DNA of 5,624 bases from Pseudomonadota bacterium (GTDB lineage: Bacteria > Pseudomonadota > Alphaproteobacteria > Micropepsales > Micropepsaceae). Location of the stretch: positions 1 through 5,624 of the forward strand of contig JAEZBK010000231.1 of NCBI GenBank assembly GCA_023427355.1, read 5' to 3'. Below are positions 5,440 to 5,624 of the stretch, in pieces. Numbering within the stretch: position 1 is the stretch's first letter; each line of letters opens with the position of its first letter. A program made the position numbers and the translations under genes. The notes under the pieces were generated by a model. That model searched no databases and was not told where the DNA came from. It saw only the letters and a list, made by a program, of their open reading frames with translations.

Positions 5440-5624
5440 ATGACGGGCATGGATGACCGCCGCAAGGGCTTCGAGGCGAAGTGGGCGCATGACGCCGAAA
5501 CCCGCTTCAAGGTCGAGGCCCGCCGGAACCGGGCGCTGGGCCTGTGGGCTGCAGGCGAGAAGGGCCTGTCCGGCCAGGCAGCCGAAGACTTTGCCGACGC
5601 CGTGGTCGCCGCCGATTTCCAGGA
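5440..5624 (+). CDS. DUF1476 protein, ATPase inhibitor zeta-subunit family, 3' end outside window
   Basis: The first 61 residues (MTGMDDRRKGFEAKWAHDAE onward) match the DUF1476 family, whose Paracoccus member is the zeta subunit that inhibits ATP hydrolysis by the F1FO-ATP synthase. Family marks seen are MTxxDDRxKxFExK at the start, HDxExRFKxxARRN (residues 17-30), LGLWAA (33-38), LSG (43-45) and VVAADF (55-60). Full-length members are about 105 residues, so roughly the last 45 are beyond the window. The N-terminal basic/amphipathic helix is the inhibitory part in the Paracoccus protein (family knowledge). It is transcribed divergently from purC, sharing a 188-nt intergenic region with a palindrome upstream. 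An in-frame ATG at 5434 would add Met-Ala. Confidence 0.93.
   Translation, partial: MTGMDDRRKGFEAKWAHDAETRFKVEARRNRALGLWAAGEKGLSGQAAEDFADAVVAADFQ

Overview
This window is a GC-rich stretch of chromosome from what looks like an alphaproteobacterium. That assignment rests on gene order and family content: a divergently placed DUF1476 gene (F1FO-ATPase inhibitor zeta-subunit family, characteristic of Alphaproteobacteria) next to purC, followed by purS, purQ, a 'small' purL, a BolA-family gene and a CGFS monothiol glutaredoxin. I cannot name the genus. I see no mobile element, CRISPR array, tRNA or rRNA.

Layout. At the left edge, on the plus strand, is the 3' part of a glutathione S-transferase gene (its first few codons lie outside the window). 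It converges on a six-gene minus-strand block that reads right to left: purC (5251 to 4487), purS (4455 to 4216), purQ (4103 to 3441), purL (3424 to 1235), a BolA/IbaG-family gene (1235 to 1002) and the glutaredoxin (928 to 596). At the right edge, on the plus strand, is the 5' part of the DUF1476 gene, running out of the window. The purC/DUF1476 divergent region (5252-5439) holds a 28-bp imperfect palindrome with TTGACA/TGTCAA ends.

How the genes fit together. PurS, PurQ and small PurL are the three subunits of the formylglycinamidine ribonucleotide synthase complex (step 4 of de novo IMP synthesis). PurC makes SAICAR later in the same pathway. The BolA and CGFS glutaredoxin pair belongs to iron-sulfur cluster handling. 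purL and bolA share one base (TGATG), so bolA is probably translationally coupled to purL.

The most striking observation is in the glutaredoxin gene. It is intact in frame from ATG 928 to its normal end, except that codon 22, which should be the conserved glutathione-contacting lysine of the 'MKGTP' motif, is an amber TAG, and the next codon encodes Arg where Gly is expected. TAG is used as the ordinary terminator of five of the seven genes whose ends are visible, so simple reassignment of TAG is unlikely. The gene is either a fresh pseudogene, carries a sequence error, or is recoded. Other points worth checking are the divergent-promoter palindrome, a structured 112-nt purS-purQ spacer, a hairpin plus possible promoter between bolA and the glutaredoxin, and a perfect 16-bp palindrome at the convergent gene ends.
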